Source: Atriophallophorus winterbourni
Lineage: Eukaryota > Platyhelminthes > Trematoda > Plagiorchiida > Microphallidae
Reading direction: 5' to 3'
DNA: 64,000 nucleotides
NCBI GenBank assembly: GCA_013407085.1
Contig: JACCGJ010024238.1
Location: forward strand, 1-64,000
Shown here: piece by piece, positions 39,802 through 49,978 of the stretch
Position numbering within the stretch: the first letter of the stretch is position 1
Layout of the letters: each line of letters begins with the position of its first letter
The notes under the pieces: generated by a model
Told to the model about the DNA's origin: nothing
Seen by the model: the letters and a program-made list of their open reading frames with translations, nothing else
The model's database searches: none
Position numbers and translations under genes: made by a program

Positions 39802-40283
39802 GACAGTGGAGACATATGCTAACGTTTAACATTCATAGTGCATATAGTTGTCTGTTTAGTAACGGGTCAGGGAGATTGATTATTTTTTCGGACCCTGGGT
39901 CTGACAACATTTCTGTGCCAGGAGAGAAACAATACCGAAAAATTGCCATAAACAATTTAATCCAACCTATTATGCAAAATAGTTTACGGAACCTAATCAC
40001 AAATGACCGATGAAGAAAAGCAAGCAAAGCAATGTTCCTCAACTAAAGTTATGGCATAATGTTGCTTTTTTTAATTCCTTGGAATGTTTTCTTATGTGCA
40101 TAAAATTTTACCCTTGATCTTCTACCCTGACTGGTTGAGTTATTATGTTGAAGTGCAACGCCGAATAGTGCAGTCGTCAACGTGAGTGATTGAATTGTCC
40201 GGTGTACTCTAATGGAATAACTTGCGACGCAGTGTATAACAAAATGAATTTAGGCGATTTTCGTCTAAATGTACTGAAGATTG

Positions 40284-40286
<3 letters not shown>

Positions 40287-40315
<29 letters not shown>
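40287..40315. repeat. TA microsatellite
   Basis: Perfect TA dinucleotide run. Confidence 0.95.
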
Positions 40316-40318
<3 letters not shown>

Positions 40319-41259
40319 GAGAATAGAGTGGAAGTAGTTCTATGTGTGAACCCACATATCATTAAAACAAACTGTTGCTTAATATCAACTTCAGTGTGAC
40401 CCCATTCTAATTGGATCAGAACAGTAATTAACAAGATGGGTGACAGCAGTTGGATGACTAATGCAATAAACAAAATGCATCAAGAAATAGGTGTCGAGCT
40501 TGAATGGTAGAATTTCTATTCTTTGCAAACACATTTGAGTTCCTACTATATTTCACCATTTTACATTACAAATTTAAAATTAATTGAGATAACATAATAA
40601 ACTAAAACAATTGACGAAATTTGGCCTACCCTACTAAATATCGTATATGTGGTATGGTACTCATGGTCTCCTTTTGGTTAACGTGGAAATTGAAATCAAT
40701 ATTGATATATTTTGCCACATCAGTGCTTTTTATTTGCTGTTAACATACTATGTTTCTGTCAACCATGTATTCACACCTGGATCGCAGATGTTTTCATGTT
40801 CCGCAACGTTTCATATCACAGTTTAGTGTGACTCATGAGTATTAATATCTCCCAAAACCTACACAGTGATGAACAGTATAGGTTGGAGGGTTTTTTTTAT
40901 TGTCGGCGTGATCAATCAGAAACTGAAAGCAGAATCCTTTATTCCCTACTCCGAAGTTCAACCTGTACATGATGAATACAAATCGCTCGGCCTTCCACAT
41001 CACGAGGTTCCTTCCGAGTGACTTTATATCATTTTTGCACGCGCCAATGTATCACAGCACTAGTTCATCATTTCAACTACTGACAGAGTGAATGTTCTGG
41101 AATATGACCCGGTTGTAAAAACGTGTGCACGGTGTGTAGAACCACCTTAGAAAGCATCTCTCCAAATTTGTTTGCGTCTAACCACTATATATTCAAGATG
41201 CGACTCATATTTGACGAACGAAAATCATTGAGAATCCGTTCGTCCCGTGTTTGGATGGT

Positions 41260-41613
41260 TTAATACTGTTTGTCTGTTGTATGCGCTGCTGTTCCACCGC
41301 TAAAATTAGCGTTCGCTATTGCTTGCCAGGTCATCGAATCTAACACATAGAATCCGAAGCGACAAACCGAAGGCTCATTCGTCCGGAATGTTGTACAATT
41401 GCCGACAGCCTGGTCATAGAGCCAAAGAGGGGCAATGATATTTATGTGCGATTTTTTTATTTTCTCTATGTCTTTAACAAAGACAAACGTCTTTTCCAAG
41501 CATACCTCAGTTCCGTCGTCTAGATCGGTTGCAGACGCTTCTATGACATATGGTCTGAAGTCACAAAATGTTTCGAAAAAAGAATCCCAGAAAACAGCAG
41601 CCAAGCATAGTAC
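41260..41613 (-). CDS. Unassigned open frame, possible exon
   Basis: About 115 codons on the minus strand ending in TAA. The composition looks protein-like: acidic/hydrophobic alternation with cysteines, including DLDDGTEVCLEKTFVFVKD and NIIAPLWLYDQAVGNC. No ATG opens it; the frame is closed by a TGA just upstream, so it would need either a splice acceptor inside or to be a pseudogene remnant. I do not recognise the family. It is surrounded by non-coding sequence on both sides, and the downstream 500 bases on the minus strand show no partner exon. It could also be a chance frame. Confidence 0.25.
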   Translation of the reverse strand, partial: VLCLAAVFWDSFFETFCDFRPYVIEASATDLDDGTEVCLEKTFVFVKDIEKIKKSHINIIAPLWLYDQAVGNCTTFRTNEPSVCRFGFYVLDSMTWQAIANANFSGGTAAHTTDKQY

Positions 41614-42179
41614 ATTTCAAATCCAAAATTATATAATCACCCAAACCATCAACCCTTCCTCAGAATAGGAGCAACATCTGCAAGTCCATCTCTGGACATT
41701 GTTACCGTAGCAACCGATTATTTGAACTTTTACACAGTGAATAACAAACCCATTCTTTTGTCGAAATATAATCGGTCGTTAATTGTCTACCATTCAAAAT
41801 TCTGAACGAAATTTTGACAGTGACCTTGAAAAACAATCAATTTGCATATTTTAATTTATACTACACATGTGTGAAGCTTAACATGAACATCCGAATAACG
41901 TGAGTAAACACTTGAACGCACTATGGGCATGCCTTGTCTCCGTTATTGATTCGAACAATCTCAACCTCTTTGCCTTACAGATCACAGTACATCTTACATT
42001 TTTATTATATAGCTCGGCCAATTTAAAATGTGGCCACCTGCCTTTGCAACCAAATTAGTATACTCCAGGCCATGAAACAGACGAATTACATCTGCAGTTG
42101 TTTGTCGTTTAGCCTTGCTAAACTATTACTTTCTAGACGTTCCTCATCTTCTTATCAGTGGAACTACAAAGTTATGAAG

Positions 42180-42370
42180 ACTGATAATAATGAGAATGGT
42201 TGATTAAACAGGTTGGTCGTGCCAACCTTATTCAACAGTGGCATACAATCGCAACTTGTTTACCATTCATCCACTGTTTCAAACGCATGCGGATCCTGAT
42301 GAATGCAAACAGCATGAAATCGGTCGTGGGGTGTGTGATGGAAATGCATGCAAATGAGCATTTTGAGATT
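42180..42370 (+). repeat. Hammerhead-repeat, single unit
   Basis: Contains the hairpin block AGGTTGGTCGTGCCAACCTT, the CCACTGTTTCAAACGCATGC block, then CTGATGA at 42296-42302. Stem II is ATGC and GCAT around AAACA, followed by GAAATCGGTC and GTGGGG. Stem II keeps pairing through a G-C to A-T double change relative to the 52-kb units. The left strand of stem I has been deleted between two CCTGAT repeats, so this copy should not cleave by itself. Confidence 0.65.
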
Positions 42371-42779
42371 GATTATTAATAAATGATGGACTATAAATAT
42401 TCACCACATAATTGCAAGCACAAATTTTCCAAAAGCTCTTATCCCACTTAGGCATGGTTTATTGTTAGGACAATCGGCATACAAGCGTTGCCTATATAAT
42501 CTCTACTCAATTAATTCACAATTTTTATCGATCAAGAACGCTTGAAACAAATCACCCAAAATTAAATATTTTACTTCCATGCTACGTGACCTGACTGTTA
42601 TTTGTAATATGTGCGAACTTTTAGAATATCAATAAGTTTTGATCTAAAAAGTCAACTGCATCGAAGAATAACTTATTCAAGGATTTAATTTGCTGAGCCT
42701 TTATTCACAATTTCAGATTTCGAATATATCACTTTAAGGAAATTAGAACAAATTCATGTCAGCTATTCTTTCTTCATAA

Positions 42780-43515
42780 GGCTTGTTTCAAACGCTGAGA
42801 ACTAGTTTGGTTTAGCGGCGATAGATTCGCTGCATAAGTTCTACAAGTTTCGTGAGCTACACAGCGTATTCTATGACCGGCCTTGTGAATGTTTTTAGGA
42901 TGCATGCGAAGATTTTGGGCGAAAATGTCCGAAATAACCATTTGAGTACATTTAGGGGTATTCGGGACATTTTCGCCCAAGATATTCCCAAGGATCATGA
43001 ATAGATACGTGATACCAGTCATGGAATACGATGTGCAGTCATGGTCTCCGTGGCTCAAGAATGACATAGAACTTATGCTGTGAATCTATCTTCGCTCAAC
43101 AAAACTAGTTCTCAGCACCCAAAACAAGCCTTATGTATAAAGAATAGCTCACCAGAATTTGTTCCATTATCCCTATGGACTAATCTGAGGAGAGTTTATC
43201 CTACTTTACAAAATATTCCATACCCCAAACTATTCCTTACAGGAGCACTTCACTTGAAGGGATACCAACAATTATCTGGCCGAATCCACGTCTATTTTAC
43301 TTGGAACAGTTTTTATTCGCCAGTTAGCCATAAAACCAACTTGCATGAGTTTAAAACTGAATTAGATGAGTTTTTATCTAATTATTCATTTACCGTTTCT
43401 TATATGCTGTTTCATCTATTTGCCCATCTTGTTTTCATACTCATTTTAATAATCATTATCCAATGGTTACTGTTAAGCTTGATGATTTTTAGACCATTAA
43501 AAACCTTGAATTAGG
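42780..43515. mobile_element. CR1-like LINE pieces forming an inverted duplication
   Basis: Plus-strand positions 42965-43515 carry the ORF2 tail and 3' UTR of the 36-38 kb subfamily, ending AAAAACCTTGAATTAGG. Minus-strand positions 42935-42780 carry the same segment again (around VIEYxVQSW and the QQRIYRRSTKL region). The two arms, each about 150 bases, face each other across roughly 30 bases, both reading ATTTTCGCCCAA outward from the centre. Confidence 0.7.
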
Positions 43516-44560
43516 TTGAATTAATAATTAGCGAACCGAATCTTCAGACAAGCTGTCCCCATTCGTTATTTGATAAGAACCTGTAACACGATATAATGCA
43601 TTAATCGGCTGTAAATGTGAGCAATACAAAGTTCATTAAGCCCCAATATTCTATGCGAATTATTTCGCAAAACACGATCACTTTTTAACCATGCAACTAT
43701 TTTTGATTAATTCGTGTCAATAATCGATAATATGTTGAGGGGAATATTACAAGAAAACTTGTCAGTATATAATTTTCATTTCGTTTCCTTGTTAGCTGTA
43801 TATGACTAATTTTTGCTGATTACCGATTTTCTAAAAAACTAGATCGCACCCTACTTGTGCGTCGGCGAGGTGGGAGCTGTATGAGCCATCAGCAGTTTCG
43901 TGTGAAATTAAACACTATGTCGACGTTGACGCAATCAGATTTGTGGGGCGTGACAGCTGGTGGGTTGAAATAATGTCTGTCGTGAGTGACGTACAGTTAG
44001 CACTACTTCTCCTTAAAGTACGTCTGACTAAGGATGTCATCATGTGTTTCAGCAGAATAGTTTACCCGATTTTAACGAAAGAAATTTAAAATCACGCAGG
44101 TGGGGCAAGGATATCAGAGAGCTCTCATTGGGACAAAAATGCTTTCCCACTACAGTGAAATTGGTACCAAATATGATAGGAGAATATGGTTTACTTTGTG
44201 GTTGGGCTAATACATGGTTAAAAATGAAAACTAGTGTGAATTAGATCGGTTGAAGTTGCGTTTGTGTCGCTTTTAACCTCTGGCAAACACGAAGATCATC
44301 GAAATCATAGTAATCTGCGGTAGATTTTTATTTAAAGAAACCGATTGCTTTCATTAAATTCACGAGGTTATTAGATCAAAATCGTTTGTCTAGGTTTGGG
44401 CTAACTGGAGTTACTTTAGCCTGTGTTATCGAAGGAAATTTGAGATAATTTGTGGCTGCATGCTTGTGGCTTTGGACATACTTACAATGTTGACAATTAA
44501 ATTTGATTTTTTGATTTTTTGATTCTCGATTATTGACGTTATCACAAGGAGGCAGTAAGC
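43516..44560. other. Intergenic stretch, nothing recognised
   Basis: The open frame at 44044-44244 (66 residues) has no motif, and no repeat copy was identified. Confidence 0.35.
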
Positions 44561-44569
44561 TAATGTTCA

Positions 44570-44690
44570 GTGAGATTTGAAACCACTTTGAAATAAGGTT
44601 GGCAAAACGAACTGCTTTGTTCAAATAAAGAATCACTGAGTGATTTCCTGTCCAGCGCTCAAGATTTTGAAATGTTGGACCACATATATT
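44570..44690 (-). repeat. Subfamily-B repeat fragment
   Basis: Minus strand: GAGCGCTGGACAGGAAATCA, then GTGATTC, then GCAGTTCGTTTTGCCAACC. This matches the minus strand of 60790-60720 and 62460-62400. It contains the palindromic AATCACTGAGTGATT. The hammerhead part is not recognisable here. Confidence 0.55.
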
Positions 44691-44999
44691 CAAAACCCGA
44701 ATTCCTGGAGTTTCGAGACGGTTGTTGTCGGCGTTCTACTATTGTGCCGGATGGTGATTTTAAGCATATGAGTCGAAATCTTAATATCCGCACTTTACAC
44801 TCCTCAATGTAGTTTAATTCTGAGCCCCACAATTAGGCTCGACAAACGTTTTCTAGCTAATTGCCAACATTATAATATAAAGTCTTATTCAGAAACTTAT
44901 GTATACACGCGACGCTTGTAAAAAGCTAGGTTTTTAAAGACCCGCAAAAATATAAGTCCAGTCGGATGATAAAGAAATAATATATTGCCAAACATCATT

Positions 45000-45240
45000 A
45001 GCAAACGCAAAACCATACTAGTACATGCAAGCATCGAGTGATGTTCTTCGAAACTTCAATGGCATTAGATAGTTCTACATGAGTAGGTAAATGCTTATTT
45101 TTCGGCAGGTCAATACACTATGGTTGATGTAGTTTGAGCAGGTGACCACGAAGTTGTGAGTTATGTGAGAGGTAAATAAATGTTTGCATAGATGGGTGGT
45201 TTACGTGATAAGATGAGTGCAACACGGTGTCCCGTACACC
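45000..45240 (-). mobile_element. CR1-like LINE tail, very decayed
   Basis: Resembles 2050-2400 in order and spacing (TACATGAGTAGGTAAA; GGTGACCACGAAGTTG), that is the reverse of the LRGHxxKL to WNxLPTHV region. No frame remains. Confidence 0.5.
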
Positions 45241-45699
45241 GGACTGAATAGATGTTCAACAATAATAGGGACATTTCTCATGGTTGAACGGAAAGTCAGA
45301 TAACATGACAATGGCTTAATAATTCATGGAGATTAATGGAAATTTTAGTTCGCTAAAGCTATCATATCAAAACTTATTTCACCAGTTGAACACAGCATTG
45401 TATTATTAGTATTAGTATTTATTCGTCCATTTTAATATTACGAACACCCCCCTGGTCACAACGAAGAAAAAGATTCTAGGATTTCATCAAAATCTGGAAT
45501 GGCATCCGTAGTCCGGAGGCCTACGAGTTAGTACCGAATGAGGTAACCCATTTAGAATTCATCGATAAGGAACGGGATTCGATTAAGCATAAAAATGTCC
45601 ACGTTGGTGAATCTCTGAAGGCAAATAGGTTTTACTTTACTTGCAAATAATTGAGTTTTATGTGTTTCTATATGCATGAGTCTAAAAACTTCACTAAAA

Positions 45700-48170
45700 A
45701 CAATTACTGCTTTCATAACATTCCGTATACTGCGGAACAAAATAAACACATTTGTCATCCAAGAATAGTCGTGATTCCAAGAAGTGATATTACGCATGAT
45801 GGAGCTAAATCCCATAATACTTTATCGTATGGTTAACGATCATGCTAGGGTGAATCCTTGAGTTGCGTCTGAGAACACATCAGCTGGACCAACAGCAACT
45901 GTATCAGAAACAGCTGAAGCTTTAGCCACATTTTATTCATCGGTATTCAACCCGAGAGAACATGCAATAAACATCCCAAATCAAACATTTTCAACGACGG
46001 TTGGCATGAGTGAAATAAATGTCAGTTCGAAACGCGTCCTTCAAGCATTATTTAATCTTAAATCCTTAAAGTCTCCTGGGACAGACGGAATAACCCCGCT
46101 AATATTGAAGTAATGTGCGAATTTGCTATACAAACCACTCACATAGCTGTTCAAACAAACACGGGTAAATTGAGTGATTGCTACAGATTGGAAACACGGA
46201 ATAATTTCTTCTATTTATAGAGGTGGAAATCTCTCCAATGTTTCTAATTACCGACCCTTTAATCTATTACCTGTGATTTCAAAGTTACTTGAGCGACTCA
46301 TTTTTGAAGGTATAATGAAACATTCCGAAAATAGTCAGTTGCTATCGTGGAAACAGCATAGATTTAGACGTAATTATTCCTGTTTGTCAAATTTAATGAT
46401 AAAGCTGGATGATTGGACACAATCGGTAGATAAAGGACAAGCAATACACGTCTGCTATATAGATATCTCAAAAGCATCCGATCGTGTTGACCATACCATA
46501 CTACTGCCGAAACTTGAAAGGCTTGGTATCACTGGAAAGTAGTTGAATTGGTTAAATGACTACCTAGGTACGTGTTGATGGTGCATTATCAAACCAATCG
46601 CAGTAAATAAAGGAGTTCACCAAGGTTCAGTCCTTGGTCCTATCCTCTTTCGGGTTTATGTCAATGCAGTACCGGAACTTGTTCGATGAAAATTTCGTTA
46701 TTTGCGGACGACATAAAGTTATGGCGTTGCATCCGTAGCCCAGATGTCTGTCTGCTATTACAAAAGGATCTCGATACGCTTCACATCTGGTCGTTGAAGA
46801 ACAAACTGCCGTTAAATTTCAACAAATGTGGGAAATCTAGTAGATTTCACATACCATATAGGTTCATATTTCATCCAAAATTGTAGTGAAGAATAAGATT
46901 TTGATGTCTGGATATGTTTCAGTTTAAAAACCTCACTTCAAACTAACATTGCCTTTAAAAAACAACACGTGTCCTAAATCTACTCAAACGGGTATTTAAG
47001 AAATTTTCACCGAAGATATTCCCAAGGATCATGAGTACATACTTGAGACCAGTCATGGAATACGGTGTGCAGTCATGGTCTCTGTGGCTCAATAAGAATG
47101 TTTAACTTATGCATCAAATCCCTCACCGCTCAACAAAACTACTTCTTAGCCTTATAAAGAATGGGTAGCTCAACAGAATCTGTTTGACTTTCCCTATCGA
47201 CGAATCAGAGGAGTCCTTATCTTACTTTACAAAACATTCCATACCCCAAACCATCCCTTACAGGATTTATTCACTCGAAGGGATACAAGAAAATATCAGA
47301 TACATGAAAATGTGCAGGTGGTACACCATTCCCGTCTGAACTGTAGAAGGTATTTTTATTCTATCCGTGTCAGTTTTACTTGGAACAGTTTACCTTCTGC
47401 CGTCGCTCACTCTATTATCTTGCATGACTTTCAAACGAAATTAGACGAATTTTTATAGAACTATTCGTTTCCCGTGGTTCCAAGGTTGTCAAAGCCGGGG
47501 TGGTTTTGGGGATAAGCTCCCAATTCCAAAATTGCTCCAATGGCACGCGTCTCAAATAGCCTCTGACAACCCAGTCCAGCTCCTGGCCTGCACGCGTGGT
47601 CCTGTGTGACCCGGCGGAACTGCTTCTACTGACAGGAGAAAGGGCGAAGTCGGCTGACTGGCGCCTCAAAACCAACATGCTTCGGGCAGGTGGTGCTCGT
47701 AAGTCCATGAAGGCAGTCCACCTGGGGGAAGGAAAACCCTTATCTCAAACCTCCACTACCTTGTGGCTACATCCAATCATGGAAAAGGCTTCAGGAGTCA
47801 ACCTCGAGGAAAAATCCGGAGCCGGAGTCCCGTTAGGCAGTCCGAAGTTCTTTACAACTTCGCCCTGCCAACTTCTGCGACGGCATCGTTGTCCAAACGT
47901 ATCAGCCTAGCTGTTCCTTTGGTTCCGGTGGTGCGTGGAGAGGGAGCACTTGCTGCATGGGCAAACAGCTAGTTCTCCACTTTGAACTGCCCTGGCGTAC
48001 ACCGAAGGAGGCCAACAACAACAATCGTTTCCCGAACACTTATATGCTGGTTAATCTAATGCCTCATCTTGTTTTTACACTTGCATTTCAATTTTTACCA
48101 TCCTATGGTTGTTGTTGTTGTTAAGCTTGTTGCTTTGCAGACCTTTAATAACCATTGCACGTCCATTCAC
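45700..48170 (+). mobile_element. CR1-like LINE, 5'-truncated, interrupted by a nested insertion
   Basis: Second copy of the 34-38 kb subfamily, beginning in the segment equivalent to 36147. The RT reads WKHGIISSIYRGGNLSNVSN, and here the palm SLFADDIKLWRCI keeps both aspartates. The C-terminal region and tail run to 47474, then resume at 48025 after a 550-bp insertion, ending near 48160 with the GGTTGTTGTTGTT variant of the 3' UTR. Stops and frameshifts are present (for example after TGK near 46540). Confidence 0.8.
47475..48024 (+). mobile_element. Non-autonomous RTE-leader element nested in a LINE
   Basis: Flanked by the direct repeat TCGTTTCCCG at 47465-47474 and 48025-48034. The uninterrupted sister copies at 37897 and 206 show only one copy of that site. 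The first 280 bases match the leader of the RTE-like element at 28187 (CAAGGTTGTCA; CTCAAATAGCCTCTGACAAC; GACAGGAGAA). The second half is unrelated to that element but recurs at 26080-26330. The 3' end is a short CAA run. No protein is encoded. Confidence 0.85.
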
Positions 48171-49170
48171 ATACTCAACTGAGAATGTTTAAAAAAACTT
48201 CTCAACAAACAGTAGCTCGAATCGTGAATCGGGTCATGGCGTGTGCTAAACAAGGCTGTTTCCCTTTACTCAAAACTCTGTCTAATCTATCATCGTTCAA
48301 TGAAGCTAGTTTCATTTTTAAATACCAGTTGTGCATTCGGTGCTCGCTACCAGTGTAATACTACTACGATGCCGATGTTAATAAAGTGCACCAATCAGAG
48401 TACAGTAAGGTTAGCTCCCCTAAATTTGTTCGAATTTTCACACGAAAGAATTAAAGGAGTTTTATCCTCCTTAACTGCACATCCATACAGAGATCCACCT
48501 TCCGAATTAAGTTTCTTACACGAAAACACAAATAAAGTTCTTTACTTCCTCTTCATGATACTCCATTTTTTCCCATTTTTGAATGCATTTTCAGTCTTTC
48601 CGTGAATATTTTGATCTTAACTTTCGCGAATCGATTGCTTAATCTTGACTGAATTAAAAGAGTTGTTGATGGTGCAAGATTCAATCATTCGTTTTGCAAA
48701 TCTTTTGATTTCTGTGTGATATATATTAAGTTTGCTCACTTCACTTCATTTTAACTATTGTCATTCTATGGTAGCACTTATACTAGAACGTTAAACACTT
48801 TAGATACCCCCACAGGTTTCCTTATGTTCGGAGATGTGAGTCAAAATTTCAGAATAGAAAAATATCATTAATTGATACAAAAATTCGGTGATACTGAACA
48901 CAGGAATGGCAATGTTGATCAAGTTAGCTGACAGCATTTTATCTGCAGTCGAAATCAAACGTCATTTTGCATTACGTTCATGGATTTTATCCTTTTAATC
49001 TACACACCACATAGTCTAACATTATTCCACATTGAATCCCATGTTTCTTGGACGAGAACACTCCTTCAAGTCTTGAACTGTATCTGAGAAACAAAGGAAT
49101 ATGACGAAAAGTTTGGCTTAATATTTCTTTTAAATTTAGCCACATTGAAATGTATGAGATCACAAACTAA
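48171..49170. other. Intergenic stretch, nothing recognised
   Basis: AT-rich spacer upstream of the hammerhead repeat and the desaturase promoter; the open frame 48243-48605 has no motif. Confidence 0.35.
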
Positions 49171-49179
49171 AAAGTTCAT

Positions 49180-49565
49180 TTGCATGCATTTCCATCACAC
49201 ACACAGACCCCACGGCCGGTTTCGTGCTGTTCGCACTCATCGGGTAGGGACAGTAGGATCAGGATCCGCATGCGTTTGAAACAGTGGAAGAATGGTAAAC
49301 AAGTTGCGCTTGTATGCCACTGTTGGTTAAGGTTGGTACGATCAACCTTTTCGACCAACTGAGTCCACACACATGTAGACGAGGGGTGGAACCCGTGAAC
49401 AAAATGTTAATTTGCATGCATTTCCATCACATACACACCCCAAGACAGGTTTCAAGCTTTTTGCACTAATCATGCTCTTGTGTATGCGTGAGTGTGGGCT
49501 CATGTGATTGAACAGGTTGGTCGTATCAACCTTACTCAACAGTGGCATACAACCGCAACTTGTTT
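49180..49565 (-). repeat. Hammerhead-repeat locus, tandem dimer, mutated
   Basis: Two minus-strand units with cores 231 bp apart (49243 and 49474). They share the TTTGCATGCATTTCCATCAC block at the right of each unit. The hairpin block GGTTGGTACGATCAACC lies near 49330, and AGGTTGGTCGTATCAACCTT near 49515. Divergence between the units is much higher than at 51935-52310, so this is an older insertion. It lies 0.4-0.8 kb upstream of the desaturase start. Confidence 0.75.
49208..49249 (-). ncRNA. Hammerhead-ribozyme motif, probably inactive
   Basis: Stem I CCCTAC with GTGGGG is intact, as are stem II (GTGC, GCAC around GAACA), GAAAC and the CCGG stem III. The core is CCGATGA instead of CTGATGA, and the cleavage triplet is GCC instead of GTC. 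Both are T-to-C changes on this strand, at positions the hammerhead consensus requires. Confidence 0.55.
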
Positions 49566-49879
49566 ATGAGATCATCTTATAGCCTCGTGATTATCTCAGA
49601 AATGTTGATAGTAAGAATATTGCTTCTTCTAGTAAAACATTTTATTCCCGAAATATAATATTTCATGTTAAGCATGATTTTTTCATGGTTGAACTTTGTA
49701 CCTGTTTGATTAATACGATAACGTTGCTCACATAGAAAGTTTGCAATTGAAGTTCTGAATTACCAGATTCCGCGCCCCCATTTCTCTCGGTCCGGCACAC
49801 GGTCAGTGCAAACAAAGCTGTCACGTCTACCCGTCAATTTGAATGAACAGAATCGCGGATCGATCGCAGCACGCGCACA

Positions 49880-49922
49880 GCTGATTGGTCGAAACCGCCA
49901 CCTTAAGGCTGAACCAATCAGC
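49880..49922. promoter_or_regulatory. Inverted CCAAT-box pair upstream of the desaturase
   Basis: GCTGATTGGT (49880-49889) and its exact reverse complement ACCAATCAGC (49913-49922) lie 57-99 bases before the ATG, in a local GC-richer patch (about 49770-49980) that contrasts with the AT-rich surroundings. Paired CCAAT/ATTGG motifs at this distance are typical NF-Y sites of housekeeping promoters. The role here is inferred from position only. Confidence 0.5.
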
Positions 49923-49978
49923 GGTTCATACGGCCTTACAAAAGACGAGAGCGAAGTCTGAAGTTAACTATCCACACG

